Source: Centropus unirufus (lineage: Eukaryota; Chordata; Aves; Cuculiformes; Centropidae). Taken from it: DNA of 64,000 bases. Shown here in pieces: positions 25,901 through 37,500 of this stretch. The stretch covers positions 412,169 to 476,168 of the forward strand of contig VYZI01000237.1 of NCBI GenBank assembly GCA_013397695.1. The letters run 5' to 3'. Position 1 is the stretch's first letter. The number at the start of each line of letters is the position of its first letter. A model generated the notes under the pieces. It was not told the origin of the DNA and searched no databases. It saw only the letters and a program-made list of their open reading frames with translations. The position numbers were made by a program, and so were the translations under genes.

Positions 25901-28790
25901 ATACAGAACTGGCGTCATGCAGGAATTACCCACTCATGTGTGAGCAGGGATAAGGAAACAAGAAAGGTGCTGAAAAAACTCTTAGCTGTACCAGAGTTTC
26001 CCACCAACAAAGTATTCTCGGTTTACCCTTGAGCCAGTTGCACAGTACTGCTATTTAACTGGAAATCTTCTGGTTGCGACCAGATCAGGCTTACTAGTGT
26101 CATCAAAGATCTCCAAGCACTTCACCCAAAGCTCCTGTTCCCAAGTGGCCTAACTAGTGTAAAAGTGAATTTAGTTTACATCCAGTGAATCTAGGGCTGG
26201 AGCAACAGCATGCTCCACTGCACGTGATCATCTCTGCAGTGCTCAGGAGTTCTGTCACTGCTCTCTTCCACTGCAAAGCCTTCACAGCCCCACTACCAAG
26301 AACTTACTTTAGTATTTGTTCTCGGCATGAGCATACTTGGTAGCTAGGAAAACTGAACAGGACTAATATAGTGGGCAACAGAGGTATAAAAGACTTTATA
26401 GCTTGCCCTCCTTTGGGAGCTACCTCCCGTTGTCTTCCCCTCTCTTTTCCATCGCCCACAGCACCTGCTTTCCTATGTTGTTGAAGGCTTTGTTCCATCC
26501 GTATTTAAAGCATCTTTTCAGCTCATCTCCCAGGCATGCAGGGCATGGCTTACTGCTTGCACTAGGAGCATGCAGTGGATGTGGGGTCTGCATAAACTAA
26601 AGGCTTTCTGTAGCAATGGAAGATAGTGATTTTAATAACTCAATTCACTCCTCCCAGAAACCTGGTCAGCAGGTTTTTTTCACCATGACTTCTGTAGTAA
26701 TAATTGTACAGAGCTCCACTTAGGGCTCTTTTTTCTCTCAATGGTTGAAAAGGTTGGATACAGATTTTATTCTTACATAACTATTTTCGAAACCTCTAGT
26801 ACAACCTTATGTACATCATTGTTTACTAAGAAAGATATGTATGCAATATACATACCTACATAGAGATGAAGGACATTAAACAATTTAAGATCTTTTTTTT
26901 TAATTTTTATTGATGTCATTTTCTCCTAACAATGTTCCTTCCACTTCTACCACAGAACATATATTTAATCAGTTAAAGTTATTTTAAGGATCTCTTCTCC
27001 TCTCGGTTAAAGCACCTTTCTCTGGCTGGGAAGATGACACATCGTCTTCACTAAGGCTCATCAACTGCATTCTCTCACCTTGCTTGCATGGCAGTATCTG
27101 AATTTACTTTAATACTTGTTACAGATAGCAAAAATACCCATCCATTGCAAATTCAGTAGAATTTCAGAGCTCTCCAACAACTCATAAAGCCAGTACACCA
27201 AGGGGTTCAAAAGACATTCTGGAAAGGCATAGTGATGGCTGAAATTAGAAGATGCTATATCATCATCAAAACACTGCCAACTGTTAACTGAATGTTTAGA
27301 AAAGGAAATATTTTTTCCTGTCCACAGAGGAGTAGCTATTGTAGGAAGATGCCAAAGAGCTCCTTGCACAAAGTTTCTAGCTTTGCCAAGTGGTTGACAT
27401 CTCTCCCAGATCCACAGTGATAAGCAGACATTCCTAACTGAAGGGGCTTGCAATTGCATCATTCTTTCCCCTTTACCAAAGCAACTTTCCAGTCGCTCCT
27501 TTATTATTATTCACATCACAGCAAGGTCTCCAGAAGGCCTGGCACTACATAAAAGGCCATGTCTTTTATGTGGTTTTGGACAAGTGTTGACAAAACAGAA
27601 GACTGGAATAGCTGGAAGTGAAAGCTATGAAGCAGCTGACCAAGGTCATCTGATAGGTCAATAGATACAATTTCTTTAATACTCTTTAACACAGCCACTG
27701 CTCTTCAGCTGCTCAGTGGGAAGGAATGAGCCCCGCACCCAATGAACCTGCGGTCTACAGCCCTGGTGGGGTGAAGGTGGAGTTCACCCCACAGACTGAC
27801 AAGGAAAGTGAAGTTCATAACTGAAGAACAGCAATACAAAAAGAAAACCCTAAACCTCATCCTTGTTTTCATACATTTCTGCTGTCTTTCTGTGGACAGC
27901 TTGTCCTTATATAGGTCATCCTGGTTTTGTGCCAGTGCCACAGTCAGTGCTCACAGTCTGGCTTTCCTTTTAGTCAGGAGAGCTGTCTTAATACCTGGTC
28001 TAGCAGAGCTAAGAATGAGACTGTTCCTAATGTACTAAGCAGTGTACAAAGGAGAGAAGAATTTTCCTAAAAATGCAAGGAACTGTTCCATTTCTTGCCA
28101 ACACAGAGAAGGCAGACTGTCTGCTCATGTTCTCAAGAGCCAATAGCTGCAGGGTCATCTCTCAATAAAGGCAGAGCTAACCCACTGCAGACACCAGCTC
28201 TGCCAGCTTCTCCAGGCAAGACAAGTGAAAAGCCCTTCCTAGTCCTTCCAGACAGCGTGGAAACCCAGTTGTTGAATGGAAAAAGGATCTTTTTGTTGTT
28301 GGTTTTCAGAGCAAGTTTTCCAAACTTGTAAGTCAGAAAGCCTTCTGAATATTGAACAGCTATAATTCTGTCTTGATCTGAAAAGCTGAGGTGAAAACTA
28401 TCTGCAACCTCCAACCTTCCTCTTCTGATCATCTCCTTGCTCATGTTTTATTATTTTAATTTAACTTAGCAGCCACAGGGACTTCACAGAAACTTTCTGA
28501 GCCACAGGCTTGGATCGGGACATGTGGAATCATAAATGGGTACAGAACCATATTATCTCTAAGGAAGCATCTGGTTTTTGGAGTCAGAGTAATCTTATAC
28601 TCAAACCAATTTTACAGAATGAATAACCAGATTACAGATATTATTGATGTGCTGCAGCCTACAGTGAGCAGGTGGGCTCTGGTCTTATATCCTCTCTGTC
28701 CCATGGAGGTGGCCAGTGCCTAAGGGTCAGGGTCATCTAAGGAGGTATTAAACTTAGACCAATGAGAGAGATTCCATAAATGCAAACAGA
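22936..28790. other. Intron 1 stretch, mostly unassigned
   Basis: AT-rich intronic DNA with no recognised exon, RNA gene or clear repeat. Open frames such as 24368-24733 and 27109-27462 lack recognisable similarity and are probably chance. Confidence 0.6.
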
Positions 28791-28905
28791 GCAAGGCTTT
28801 GAGCAACCTGACCTAGTGGAAAATGTCCCAACCTATGTCAGGGTATTTGGAACTAGGTGAACGTTAAGGTCCTCTCCAGCCCAAACCATTCTATGATTCT
28901 ACAAT
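28791..28905 (+). mobile_element. CR1 LINE 3' end, short copy
   Basis: GAGCAACCTGACCTAGTGGA leads through a GTCAGGGTATTTGGAACTAG block to TCCAGCCCAAACCATTCTAT and the terminal GATTCTACAATTC repeat. This is the avian CR1 3' terminus in plus orientation, strongly 5'-truncated to about 115 bases. Confidence 0.85.
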
Positions 28906-29200
28906 TCATTTAAAAGTACATCTGTGGCATGAGAAAAATTGAGAATCCGGCCAGTAGCAAATCTGCAATTACAGGTTTCAAGTTGCAAGTAATTTTTCTA
29001 CTTAAACAATAAATGATTCAATATCCAGCTGATGTGCTTACCACAAATGTTGTGATAGAGATGTCTCTTTTATTGGCTGCTGTTTAATCTAATGATCCTA
29101 AGTGACTGAAACTTAATTAATTAAAGGTAGTATTAAAAAAAATAAATCTGTTTATAAAAGCTTCTTTTAACCAATAATTGTCATATTCATTCTGATCTCA

Positions 29201-29280
29201 GAAGGGGTAGTTCTGTTTTTCTTTTCTCAGACAAACTAGCGAAGGGGTAGTTCTGTTTTTCTTTTCTCAGACAAACTAGC
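29201..29280 (+). repeat. Exact 40-bp tandem duplication
   Basis: Positions 29201-29240 and 29241-29280 are identical over all 40 bases, beginning GAAGGGGTAG and ending ACAAACTAGC. There is no third copy on either side. The perfect identity suggests a recent event, or an assembly or PCR-type artefact. Confidence 0.98.
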
Positions 29281-29949
29281 AAATACACATAGAAAGAAAG
29301 AATAACGGTGAAATACCTGAAAAAATGCTATCATACCTCCACTTTCCCAGTCCCTGCCTTACCCTCCAGGTTGGGACTATTCATGGATTATTCTTTGTAA
29401 TGATTTCTTTTTCCTGATAAGGACAGGGCTATTGGGGCTATTGGCGAATCAGGGTCAAAACCAATCCCCTTCCTTATATCTGATGGTACACAAGAAGTAA
29501 TTCCAGTATAATCAATACTTCTGTCTATACCAACAAGTAAAATGTGTCTTAGACCATATTCGGGCCATGATGTCAGGAGTACAACACACCCAAGTAGATA
29601 CACACTGTTATCCCCAGAATGGAGTAGAGCAACCTGGTAGCAACCACGAATAGACCCTTTCCCGTGCTATTTCCTGAGCCGTGCCCAGGTACTGTCCTGT
29701 AAGTCTTAACTAACAAAAATGATCCCAGGATTTGTTAAAGCTTGTAATGTAAGCATTTAGTGTCTGAGGGTCAGTGTTCATGGCAATCTTGCTCAGTCTG
29801 TGTGGTTTGGGCATAATCCAGACCCCAGCCACAGGAACATTGTGGGTATGTTTTGTCCTCAGCTGGGGAAAACATGAGCAATCTTGCTCCAGGATGTATC
29901 TTAAATGTCTGCATGAAGACTTCATACATTCAGCATTGCTTTCCTGCTC

Positions 29950-30003
29950 CACCATGGTCTATCTGCATGACCTTGGGCAAGTCACTCTTCTGGTTGGGCT
30001 GCA
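29950..30003 (+). mobile_element. MIR-like SINE core fragment
   Basis: CTGCATGACCTTGGGCAAGT followed by CACTCTTCTGGTTG matches the conserved core of MIR SINEs very well, with the CTGCTCCACCATGGTCTAT lead-in also compatible. Only the core remains. Confidence 0.6.
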
Positions 30004-33000
30004 GACTGCAGTGTACTGTTGCAATAACTGTGAATGGTCTGCAGAGTGTCTCCAAAGCAATGGGAGCAGGTATTTTCATACAGCCTGGCTCACTTGGCCT
30101 TTCAGAAGAGTAAACATGCTTACAATGGCTCCAGCATTGCCAGAGTGGATTTTAATCTCAAGCAAACCACACTGCAGTCTGCCCTCTTACTGTGAGTGCC
30201 ATCTCTCTGCCCCATTTCTGTCGCGTGGAGAGACCAAGACTTCCTGATTTACAGAGGGTCAGTGAAGATAGATATATTCAAGTCTAAAACCTCTTCCAAC
30301 ACTACAGCAAGTAACGATTAATCATCCCTGTTCACAGTAAGATTTTTTTTAAGGAAAGGCAAGAAGTTTCATTAGATTTTGCAGTCCAGTAACAGTGGTT
30401 TCAAAACCGGCACAGTTTGCTGGAAGTTGTTTGTTCACTTCCCACGAAGTTCTCAAGAAAGACCTGGGAAGAGCAGCCAGCCTTCAGCCAGCCTCACTTG
30501 AGAGAAGTGAACCAATTCAGGCTCCAGCAGGAGGCAAAAAGAGGGAAAAAGTGAGAGCTGCTCACAATAGTTGAGGGAAAGAAAAAACTACAAGACAGTT
30601 TTACAGCTCCCAGATGGAGCAGCAGAGAGGTTACCACTTGACTCATGTCAGCTGCAGAATAAGCACATCTGGGACATCTTCGTGGTTTGTAAACCCACCA
30701 TATGGTTCTTAAATACTTTTTTTTCCACCTGAGCCCACTATTAAAAGGTCAAGACAGAGCAAATTCTACCAGTATTAACTTAGCACTGTGTCCTTTGAGA
30801 AAGAGAGGCAACTTAGTCATTATGTTGCAAGAAACTTTAGCTGAGAAAGCTTCCAAGGACATGGGCTTGTGAGCTTGATTAACACTGGTCTGCACTGAAT
30901 GAACTCAGCCAGATTTGGCCCTCTTGTTTCCATTCCATAACATCTAACCAAGCCACAGCCACTCCTTCATATCGTGACTCAAATAAAAAGAAATTAAATA
31001 CCTCGTAGCCACAGTCCCAAGGATTGTTCCCTATGCTGAATATCCAGAAACCAATTTATCTTAGAGGATGCGGCATGTAAGGTATTTCTGGTTATACAAC
31101 CCAAAACAAGAAAAACAGGCCTGCGTTTCTACAGTCTTTGCTGAGAGGTGCAGAGAGAAGATCAGTTAAAAGCCTGTGAGCTGAGATTAAGCCAATATTT
31201 TGGTTATGGCTTGAAGGAGAGCAAGAACTGTTTGCCCACAACTTCCTATTACTTGCAGCTGTAGCCAAAGACACCATGGGACGTGAGTCTCGAGGTCATG
31301 CTGCAGCTGAAGGCCAGTCCAGCTTCAGGGCTGAACACAGTCCCACTGAAGAATCCTTACCAAAAAAAAATGTGGCAAGGTGTGTTTCTTTTTCTCAGCA
31401 ACACCAGGGACTCTGCTTATCCATGGGAAAGGGTTGTAATAATTAGATTTTTTCTAAAGCACAGTCACAGATTTTGGTGGCTTTACTCCCCTTCACTGAG
31501 AAGTGGGTAGAAGGCTGCCTGCTCTGCCCAGCTGTAAACCCAGATACTTAAGGGCATTTATTTTTTCATCCATAAGATGATACACAAGAACTACTTGGGG
31601 GATTGGACATTCTCAGCTGGTTTTTTTCAGGGCTTCAAGTCAGATATCTATGATTTGGGAAAGCTTTTCTCTGTGTGAATTATTTACTGATCATTTATTC
31701 CAATAATTCTCTAATCCAGACCAAGTTATTTTTTTTCCTTTGTTTTTGTCTTGTAAAAAAGGAAGAGCTTTAGGCCCTCTCCTAGTAAAAGAACGCATCA
31801 CAAGTGACCCCATCCTACTTTTGCAAAGAACAGTTAAGGTTTCTCTACACAAGAAAGTTAATTTGGATTGAGACAGTAAGATCACTGTTTCTGCATATAG
31901 CTCATTCATAACTATGATAGTCCAGATTATTAACACTCTCTACTAAACTAGCTTAAGTCTGACTTTAAAAATAAGCCAAATGGAAAGAAAGTGCTTTAAT
32001 TTCACAATAGTAGAATTGTCTTCATGGTGAACTAAAAGATAAAATTTGTTCAGGGATATTAAATCCAGAATAATTCATGTTTCTGAGCTTTCCTTGCACT
32101 CAGGTCTTTTTAGCAGCAGCAAGGACACCTTTGCACTTCCACACGCTCAACCCAAACAGACACAACTGTGCACAAAGCAGTTACTGTTACATCTGGAGCA
32201 ATGGGACCAGTTCCAAATCTCCCACCTGGCCCCTTTAACTGAACCCCCCAAAAAAGCAACAAAATCAATCAGTTTGGGGGGCATTAACTGCATTTACTTT
32301 TTTTCCCCTGGTAAATGAACAGTAAGAAACAAGTGATAACTTCAGGATCTGGCCAGGCGTTGCAAGAGCACTTACCTCCCTCATTACTGAAGATCCCTTT
32401 GAAAAAAAGGGGGACAGTTAACCCCAAAAAGCCTCTCTCGTTTACAAGAAGGACCAAATCCTCTTCCCTGTGACCTGAGCCAGGAGTAAGTCATGTGCTA
32501 GGGAACTTGTTACACTCTGTTAAACAAATCCAGCCTCTGGTGCAATACCTGGGGGAGCATGCAGGCACACTGTAAATCCCAGAAAGTTTCAGCTGCCACC
32601 TGCAAACTTTGCACCTTATTTGCTCACAGCAGGTTAGTCCTGGTGAACTGGATTGCTCCAGATGGGAGAGAAAGCAGATGGGTGCTTGTGTGTCTGGGAA
32701 ACAGTCCTGAGATTATCTGTGCCACATTGTTAATTCTTTTAATTGGAAGGAATGAAACTTCTTTCACCTTTTACCTTGTTTTGCCTTTGCTGGAAGCCGC
32801 TGGCTGATGGGATCCGTCCCAAAACTCCAGCCCATCCATCAGCGGAAGAATTAATTACTTTCACACACAGAGAAAAAAATCCACCTCCTTTCCCCGCCTT
32901 TGCACACAGGTAAAGAAAAAGAAGGCAAGACACCTGAAACCTCTCCTGGCCCAAACCTCCTGCTGCTCCTACTGCGCTCGAAGAGGCAGGGAGATTAGGA

Positions 33001-33411
33001 GGACTCCCTGGGCATTTGAGGAAAGACTTTCCTGTACAAATTACAGATAAATTGTCCCACCACGGCAGCAGGGGTGCAAAAGGTGAAAGTGAATTCCCAG
33101 CTCTCAGCCCCCCACCCCCAACCTCCTGTCCCTTTCCCCGGTTTATTAACCCTTCAAGGCATTGCAAGGTCTCCCAGTCCCAAGGCTGTTCGCTCCCTGT
33201 TTCTCCTGGTACGTTAGCGTACAATCCCCCCACCCTCCCTCATCGTACAGAACAATAGCAAGACACCGGTTTCAGCTTCATCCCGAGGAAAGCCCAGATC
33301 ACGCACATTTAGAGATAGAGAGATAGATATGATCATATTTCTCTTTGCTGTTTAGGACAAGAAATGAAGTGCTGCCTCTTTAATTGGCAAAAGCATGCAG
33401 TAAGAGCATAC
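30004..33411. other. Intron 1 donor-side stretch, unassigned
   Basis: Unique-looking DNA that becomes GC-richer towards exon 1. No exon, RNA gene or named repeat is recognised. A short GATA-type run (AGATAGAGAGATAGATATGA) lies near 33311-33331. Confidence 0.6.
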
Positions 33412-34011
33412 CTTTAATTTAGTGTTGGGATAGCTCACTTGCACCCTGGCTGTTGTCTTATTGGAGAGGGCAGCCTGCCTCAGATCCTCTAGCACTGAAA
33501 TAATATCATCCAGCACGCATTTCTTATCCTGATTTCTCAACACACACAGATGGGAAAAAGTATAATTATAGCCTTTGTAGTTCACCTTCATTTCCAGCAC
33601 GGCTCGGTGGATCTGCAGGATCACATCAGCCTGATGCAAAATATTGCCTCCGGGTTTGGAGAGGAGAATCACCCTGCCATACCTCCCCGGGGTGTGCAAG
33701 TCCGAGTACAGCTGGCTTTTGGATTGATCGAGGGAGAAAAGGCTGCTGGCTAAGCTCCTCTCGATCTTGGCCAGGCTGTGGCTGGGGGCTACCAGGCTCT
33801 CCAGGTCAGTGTCAGGCTGGAAGCGGTTGAGCAGGCTGAAGCCGAAGATGATGGTCAGGACTGCGGGCACAGTGAGGAAAAACACCGGATGCCTGCTCAC
33901 GAATAAGCCCAGCTTGTAGAAAAACGACTGGAGCCCTCTGTGTATCACCTGCCGCAGCATCCTCCACCAGATCCAGCCTGCAGATGCTCCTGGCCGTCTT
34001 AGAAAGCACAT
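33412..34011 (-). CDS. PTCHD4: PTCHD4 coding exon 1 (N-terminus, first membrane helix, start of first extracellular loop)
   Basis: This is the first coding exon of patched domain containing 4, a multi-pass membrane protein related to the Hedgehog receptor Patched. The family is known for an RND-like fold, and PTCHD4/PTCH53 has been described as a p53-induced repressor of Hedgehog signalling. Read from 34011 it encodes 200 residues. The start MCFLRRPGASAGWIWWRM matches the mammalian N-terminus as I recall it. A second in-frame Met (MLRQVIHRG) begins at 33960 and has a better -3 base (A, against C at 34011), so leaky scanning is possible. Residues about 41-61 (HPVFFLTVPAVLTIIFGFSLL) form membrane helix 1. 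They are followed by the family-typical HSLAKIERSLASSLF and LHTPGRYGRV, then NYT and NKT glycosylation sequons in the extracellular loop. The exon ends AAATTAAAG|gtatgc on the minus strand, a good donor in phase 0. Recognition against PTCHD1 is clear because the sequence is far closer to PTCHD4. Confidence 0.95.
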
Positions 34012-34131
34012 GTGACATGTGTAGCTCCTTACCCCTTCCTGCCAGTTTCCCTTTCTCTCTCCCTCTCTCTCCACTACTCCTTTAAAAGACTGCAGCAAGT
34101 TGCAGCAAGACAGCCAAATATTGATCAATGG

Positions 34132-34166
34132 GGTGTGTGTGTGTGCGGGTATGTGTGTGTGTGTGC
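34132..34166 (+). repeat. Interrupted (GT)n microsatellite
   Basis: GT dinucleotides are interrupted by short GCGGGTAT and CC changes, about 120-155 bases upstream of the PTCHD4 start. On the sense strand it is a CA repeat, probably inside the 5' leader. Confidence 0.9.
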
Positions 34167-34208
34167 CGGGGGTGGAAAGGACCGGGCAGAGGAGGGAGGA
34201 GAGGGGGT

Positions 34209-34293
34209 TCCTTGCTTTTTTTTTTTTTCCCTCCTTTTCTTCTTTTTCTTTTTTTTTTTTTTTTTCCCTTCTCTCTCCTCCCTCCCCTCCCCA
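34209..34293 (+). repeat. Polypyrimidine tract (T-rich, then CT-rich)
   Basis: About 85 bases are almost purely C and T on the plus strand, including two T runs of more than a dozen. The PTCHD4 sense strand is therefore a long A/G-rich tract about 200-280 bases upstream of the start codon. If transcribed it would lie in the 5' leader. Confidence 0.9.
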
Positions 34294-34900
34294 GCCAACT
34301 AGCATCTCTCCCCCTCCCCGCCCGGGTGCCCCCCTTTCTCCGGCGAGGCTCAGGATTGCGCTGGGAGCGCTGCCGGCTCTGCTGCTGCAAAGCCCCGCTG
34401 CTCGCTGCCCTCCCTCCGCACACACACACACGAGGAATTTCAGGATGATGCTGCATTTTAACATCCCCCGACCCCACCGCCTCCCCCCCGCCGGCTGCCG
34501 GAGGAGGGAGCGCTTTGCCCGGAGACTTTGCGAAGCTTTTTTCCCACAGCAGCATCTGCCGAGCTCCGCTTCCCTGGTCCCACGGCTGCTGCATCCCCCT
34601 CCTCCCACCTCACCCAGCCCTGCCCCAGCAGCGCTGCGGTCCTTGAGGCGGGGGGAACACACGCACCGCTCCACCCAGCAAAGCACCCAGCCCAAATAGT
34701 CACTTCGACCCTTTCCCCTGATTGTAGCCCGAGGTCGCCCAGGCAGAGCTGCCCCGTGCTCCAGCGAGGGGCACGGTGACTCCGGGAATGGCTCGGGGAA
34801 AGAAAGGGGAGGAAGAGGGAGTGTGAGCTGCTCCTTTCTGCTGCTCGGCAGCCTGGCGCTTCTCCCCCTGCCCCCGGCCCGCAACTCCCCGAGCAGTGAC
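34290..34900 (-). promoter_or_regulatory. PTCHD4: CpG island and probable PTCHD4 promoter / first-exon leader
   Basis: The base composition changes sharply from AT-rich flanks to GC-rich DNA with many CpG dinucleotides (for example around 34319-34345, 34490-34520 and 34620-34670). It starts about 300 bases upstream of the PTCHD4 start codon. No TATA box is evident on the minus strand, which fits a CpG-island promoter with dispersed initiation. The exact transcription start cannot be read from the sequence. Confidence 0.7.
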
Positions 34901-37159
34901 CCAAGACACGTAGGATGAGGCTTTCGACGCCCTTCAGCTGGAAAAAAAAACGGGTTTTCCAAGCAAAGACACCAGCAGACCATTACATAAGAGGAGAAGA
35001 ATTCTGCAGCTCCCCGGACCAAAGCAGAGCAGCAGAGAAATGCGTGCGTTTGCAGCAGAACTGCCCACCAACTCTCCAGGCAGCAAGCTCTGCTCCTCCA
35101 AGAGCTTCACCCAGGACTACTCGGGACAGCAGATCCAGCCCCAGCAAAGCTGACAGCCCCTCGCAGGAAAAGCAGGAGGAAAGGCATGCTTCCTTTGTAG
35201 GAGCTTTGTACTTAACCCATAAATTCAAGTCACAGAAATGTTATTAAGAAACAAAGTCCGAAAAAACGCAGATCACTGCTCGGTGTCTCCCCTTCCACGA
35301 AATTCCTGCTGTTTTTAATCTAGTTTTGTCAAGTAGCAATTTATTTCTTCAGGGTCAGGACCAAGGACATTGTGCAAGCCCTGAGTGCAAGGTTATTCCA
35401 TAAGAAACCTTTACTAAAACGGGAGGGAGAGTGGAGACTGGGGAGCTTGAGACTGTCAGCTAGCAGCTTGCCCCATCCAGGACTGAACAAACAGTGGGTT
35501 ATGCTCGGTTTGAAGCAATTATCAGTATTTTGGAGAAAACCAGCATATCCAGCAATCTCTTTCATGCTCACACACACAAACACACTTTAGTGTGGACAAA
35601 CAGGACACACAAAGCAGGAGCCCATCTCTGAGGGCTTTGGAGGGCTTATGCTAGGTTGCAGAGGCAGTGATCCAGTTTGGGAGCCTGAGGTCTTGCAGAA
35701 GTGTGGAAATGTCAACTTCCTCCACATGATACAACAAAGGCTGGGCACATTGGATCAGGCACCTACCTGACTGAAGTCGGTGGCTAAGATTCACAACTGG
35801 TTTGGTAAAACTGATTTTATTTTTATATGTTTGAATGGGTGCGCCAAGCACATCATGCCTTTCAAATACAGGCTGTTTTCATTTAGTGGCCTAGATACTG
35901 CTGATCTGGAGATGCTTGTAAATATGTGCAACAAGAAGGAGAGGCTGAAGGTGGAAAGTTCTATAGGAAAGACCCTATCAGCTTCCTATTTGCTCAGCTT
36001 AAGGAAGGCATTGCCCATGATGGAAATATGCTTCAACAACCCCAGGAAATTCTAAGCTTCATTAGTACAAATTACAGCTCCTTTTTTTTTTTTTTTGTCT
36101 GTTTTATGATGCATTTGTACTGGTGGTTGAGTGATCCCAGTGAACAAAGTCTAAATGCAAAAGCTTTAATGAGCCTTTGTATTTAAAGACATAAGCAAGC
36201 CCTTTAGTGTAAGGAAGTCAGAACCTGATTCCTCATTTCTACACATGCAGGTTTATCATAGCCTTTGTCAGAGTACATCACCATGTCTAAGCTGTGGGCA
36301 TTGCTGGCAGAGATGCCTTAGCACCGTGGGCTTCAACATTGGTTGCAGAAGCTCTGCCTGGAGCCTTTGGGTTCTTTGTACTCTGCTTCTGTGGCTTATG
36401 TAGGGTTGGTATCCAGTCTGGCAGGGAGAAAGCTGCAATCACTTCTCTCAGTAGCTACGGTCTTGCCCAGTGCACTCTCCACAGAGATGACCATTGCTCA
36501 GGAAGTTGGCTAGACCTTCTTGTTGACCACAGGAAGAGTTCAGGAACACATTTAGAGCAGTAAAGACCACCCCAAGAGGAGCAGGTCCCTCTAGTGCCTA
36601 ATATGAGATATGTCAAAGGATGTTTTCTCTGCAGCTTCTCAGTCTTGAACAATTTTTTTCTGCCAGGGGAGCATTCAGAGAAGGCATTGCTGAAGCACAG
36701 ATCAAGAGAGGGCAAAGAAATATATGCAATGAAAGGCTGACTGAGCACATGCTGCTTCATTCCTGAGAAGGCAAGTAAAGTAATACTGCCAAAAGGCACC
36801 GGCAGTCGGTCTTTCCTGTCCCTTGAAGTACACAAAAACAAAGTGTGATCCAGAATTTGTGCCCCTGTAGGTAACATGGGTGATAAAGTGACCATTGCAT
36901 TACCTCGGTCATCTCAAATGGCAAAATCTGTGGAGGATCTAAAAAGTCATCTTGAAGTACATCTGAGGAACAAGCAGTGCATCAGCACCTTTTCTGAGAA
37001 CCATATTGGGATATGCTGATATTTATATCCTCCCTGGTGTCGTCCAGTGAATCCTCTTTAAAGGGGAATAACCAAAATGTCAGGGCTGTTAGCTGGGGGA
37101 ACTGAATGATGGTTCACAGAGTCTGGAGCCCAGAGAAGTAACAAACCACAGCAAGATTA
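34901..37159. other. PTCHD4 5' flank, unassigned
   Basis: This lies upstream of the CpG island. No second gene or divergent first exon is recognised, although any transcription starting divergently from the island would run through here. Open frames such as 36455-36895 on the minus strand have no recognisable similarity. Confidence 0.55.
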
Positions 37160-37500
37160 AAAAAAATTCAGAAATACTTGAAATAAGATTCAGCTTGGAA
37201 AAATGCAACTGTATCTGGGGAAAATAATTGGAGTTGCCTACTTCTAGAAAGGAGACGATTTTGGGAACAAATAATTTGGCACAAATAAAACCCCAGGATT
37301 ACAGCACAGGGCAAGATAGACATAGTTTTGGGGAAAAGGCAACTAAAAAACATAAAAAAACCCACATAGGAGAAAGTCAAAGCAATACGAAGGTGCTTGT
37401 AGAGATATCCTAAAGCAGGGAGAGAACAGTCCCCCTGTGTTTCTATGATGTGGCTGCACTGGGGAACTGTGCTCAGCTCAAAGGATTCCTGAGGCACAGC
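37160..37500 (+). mobile_element. Possible ancient CR1-superfamily LINE fragment
   Basis: GATTCAGCTTGGAAAAATGC with CTGGGGAAAATAATTGG, then AAGGTGCTTGTAGAGATATC, and finally GTGGCTGCACTGGGGAACTG and TGTGCTCAGCTC, follow the order of the end of CR1-type ORF2. Similarity is patchy and the call rests on remembered consensus. An alternative is unrelated unique DNA. Confidence 0.4.

Larger units (their letters stand above)
9484..33411 (-). other. PTCHD4: PTCHD4 intron 1 (23.9 kb)
   Basis: The intron is bounded by a GT donor just below 33412 and a CAG acceptor with a pyrimidine tract just above 9483, and the reading frame joins in phase 0. I see no convincing extra exon inside it. Open frames up to about 157 codons, such as 22070-22534 and 29774-30247, have no recognisable protein similarity and partly overlap SINE- or LINE-like sequence. 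Confidence 0.9.

Noticed and set aside
29774..30247. 157-codon plus-strand open frame in intron 1
   Set aside because: It runs through a MIR-like core and has no family similarity; composition is not convincing as a protein.
32739..33233. 164-codon minus-strand open frame next to exon 1
   Set aside because: It is in GC-richer DNA where stops are rare, is not in the frame or splice context of PTCHD4, and shows no conserved motif.
34008..34024. Tandem CATG words resembling a p53 response element at the PTCHD4 start
   Set aside because: The two CATG cores are 7 bases apart, whereas adjacent p53 half-sites place them 10 apart, and the flanking purine/pyrimidine rule fails. One CATG is simply the start codon.
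34100..34699. 199-codon plus-strand open frame over the CpG island
   Set aside because: It is antisense low-complexity sequence produced by the GT and pyrimidine repeats and high GC; no protein similarity.
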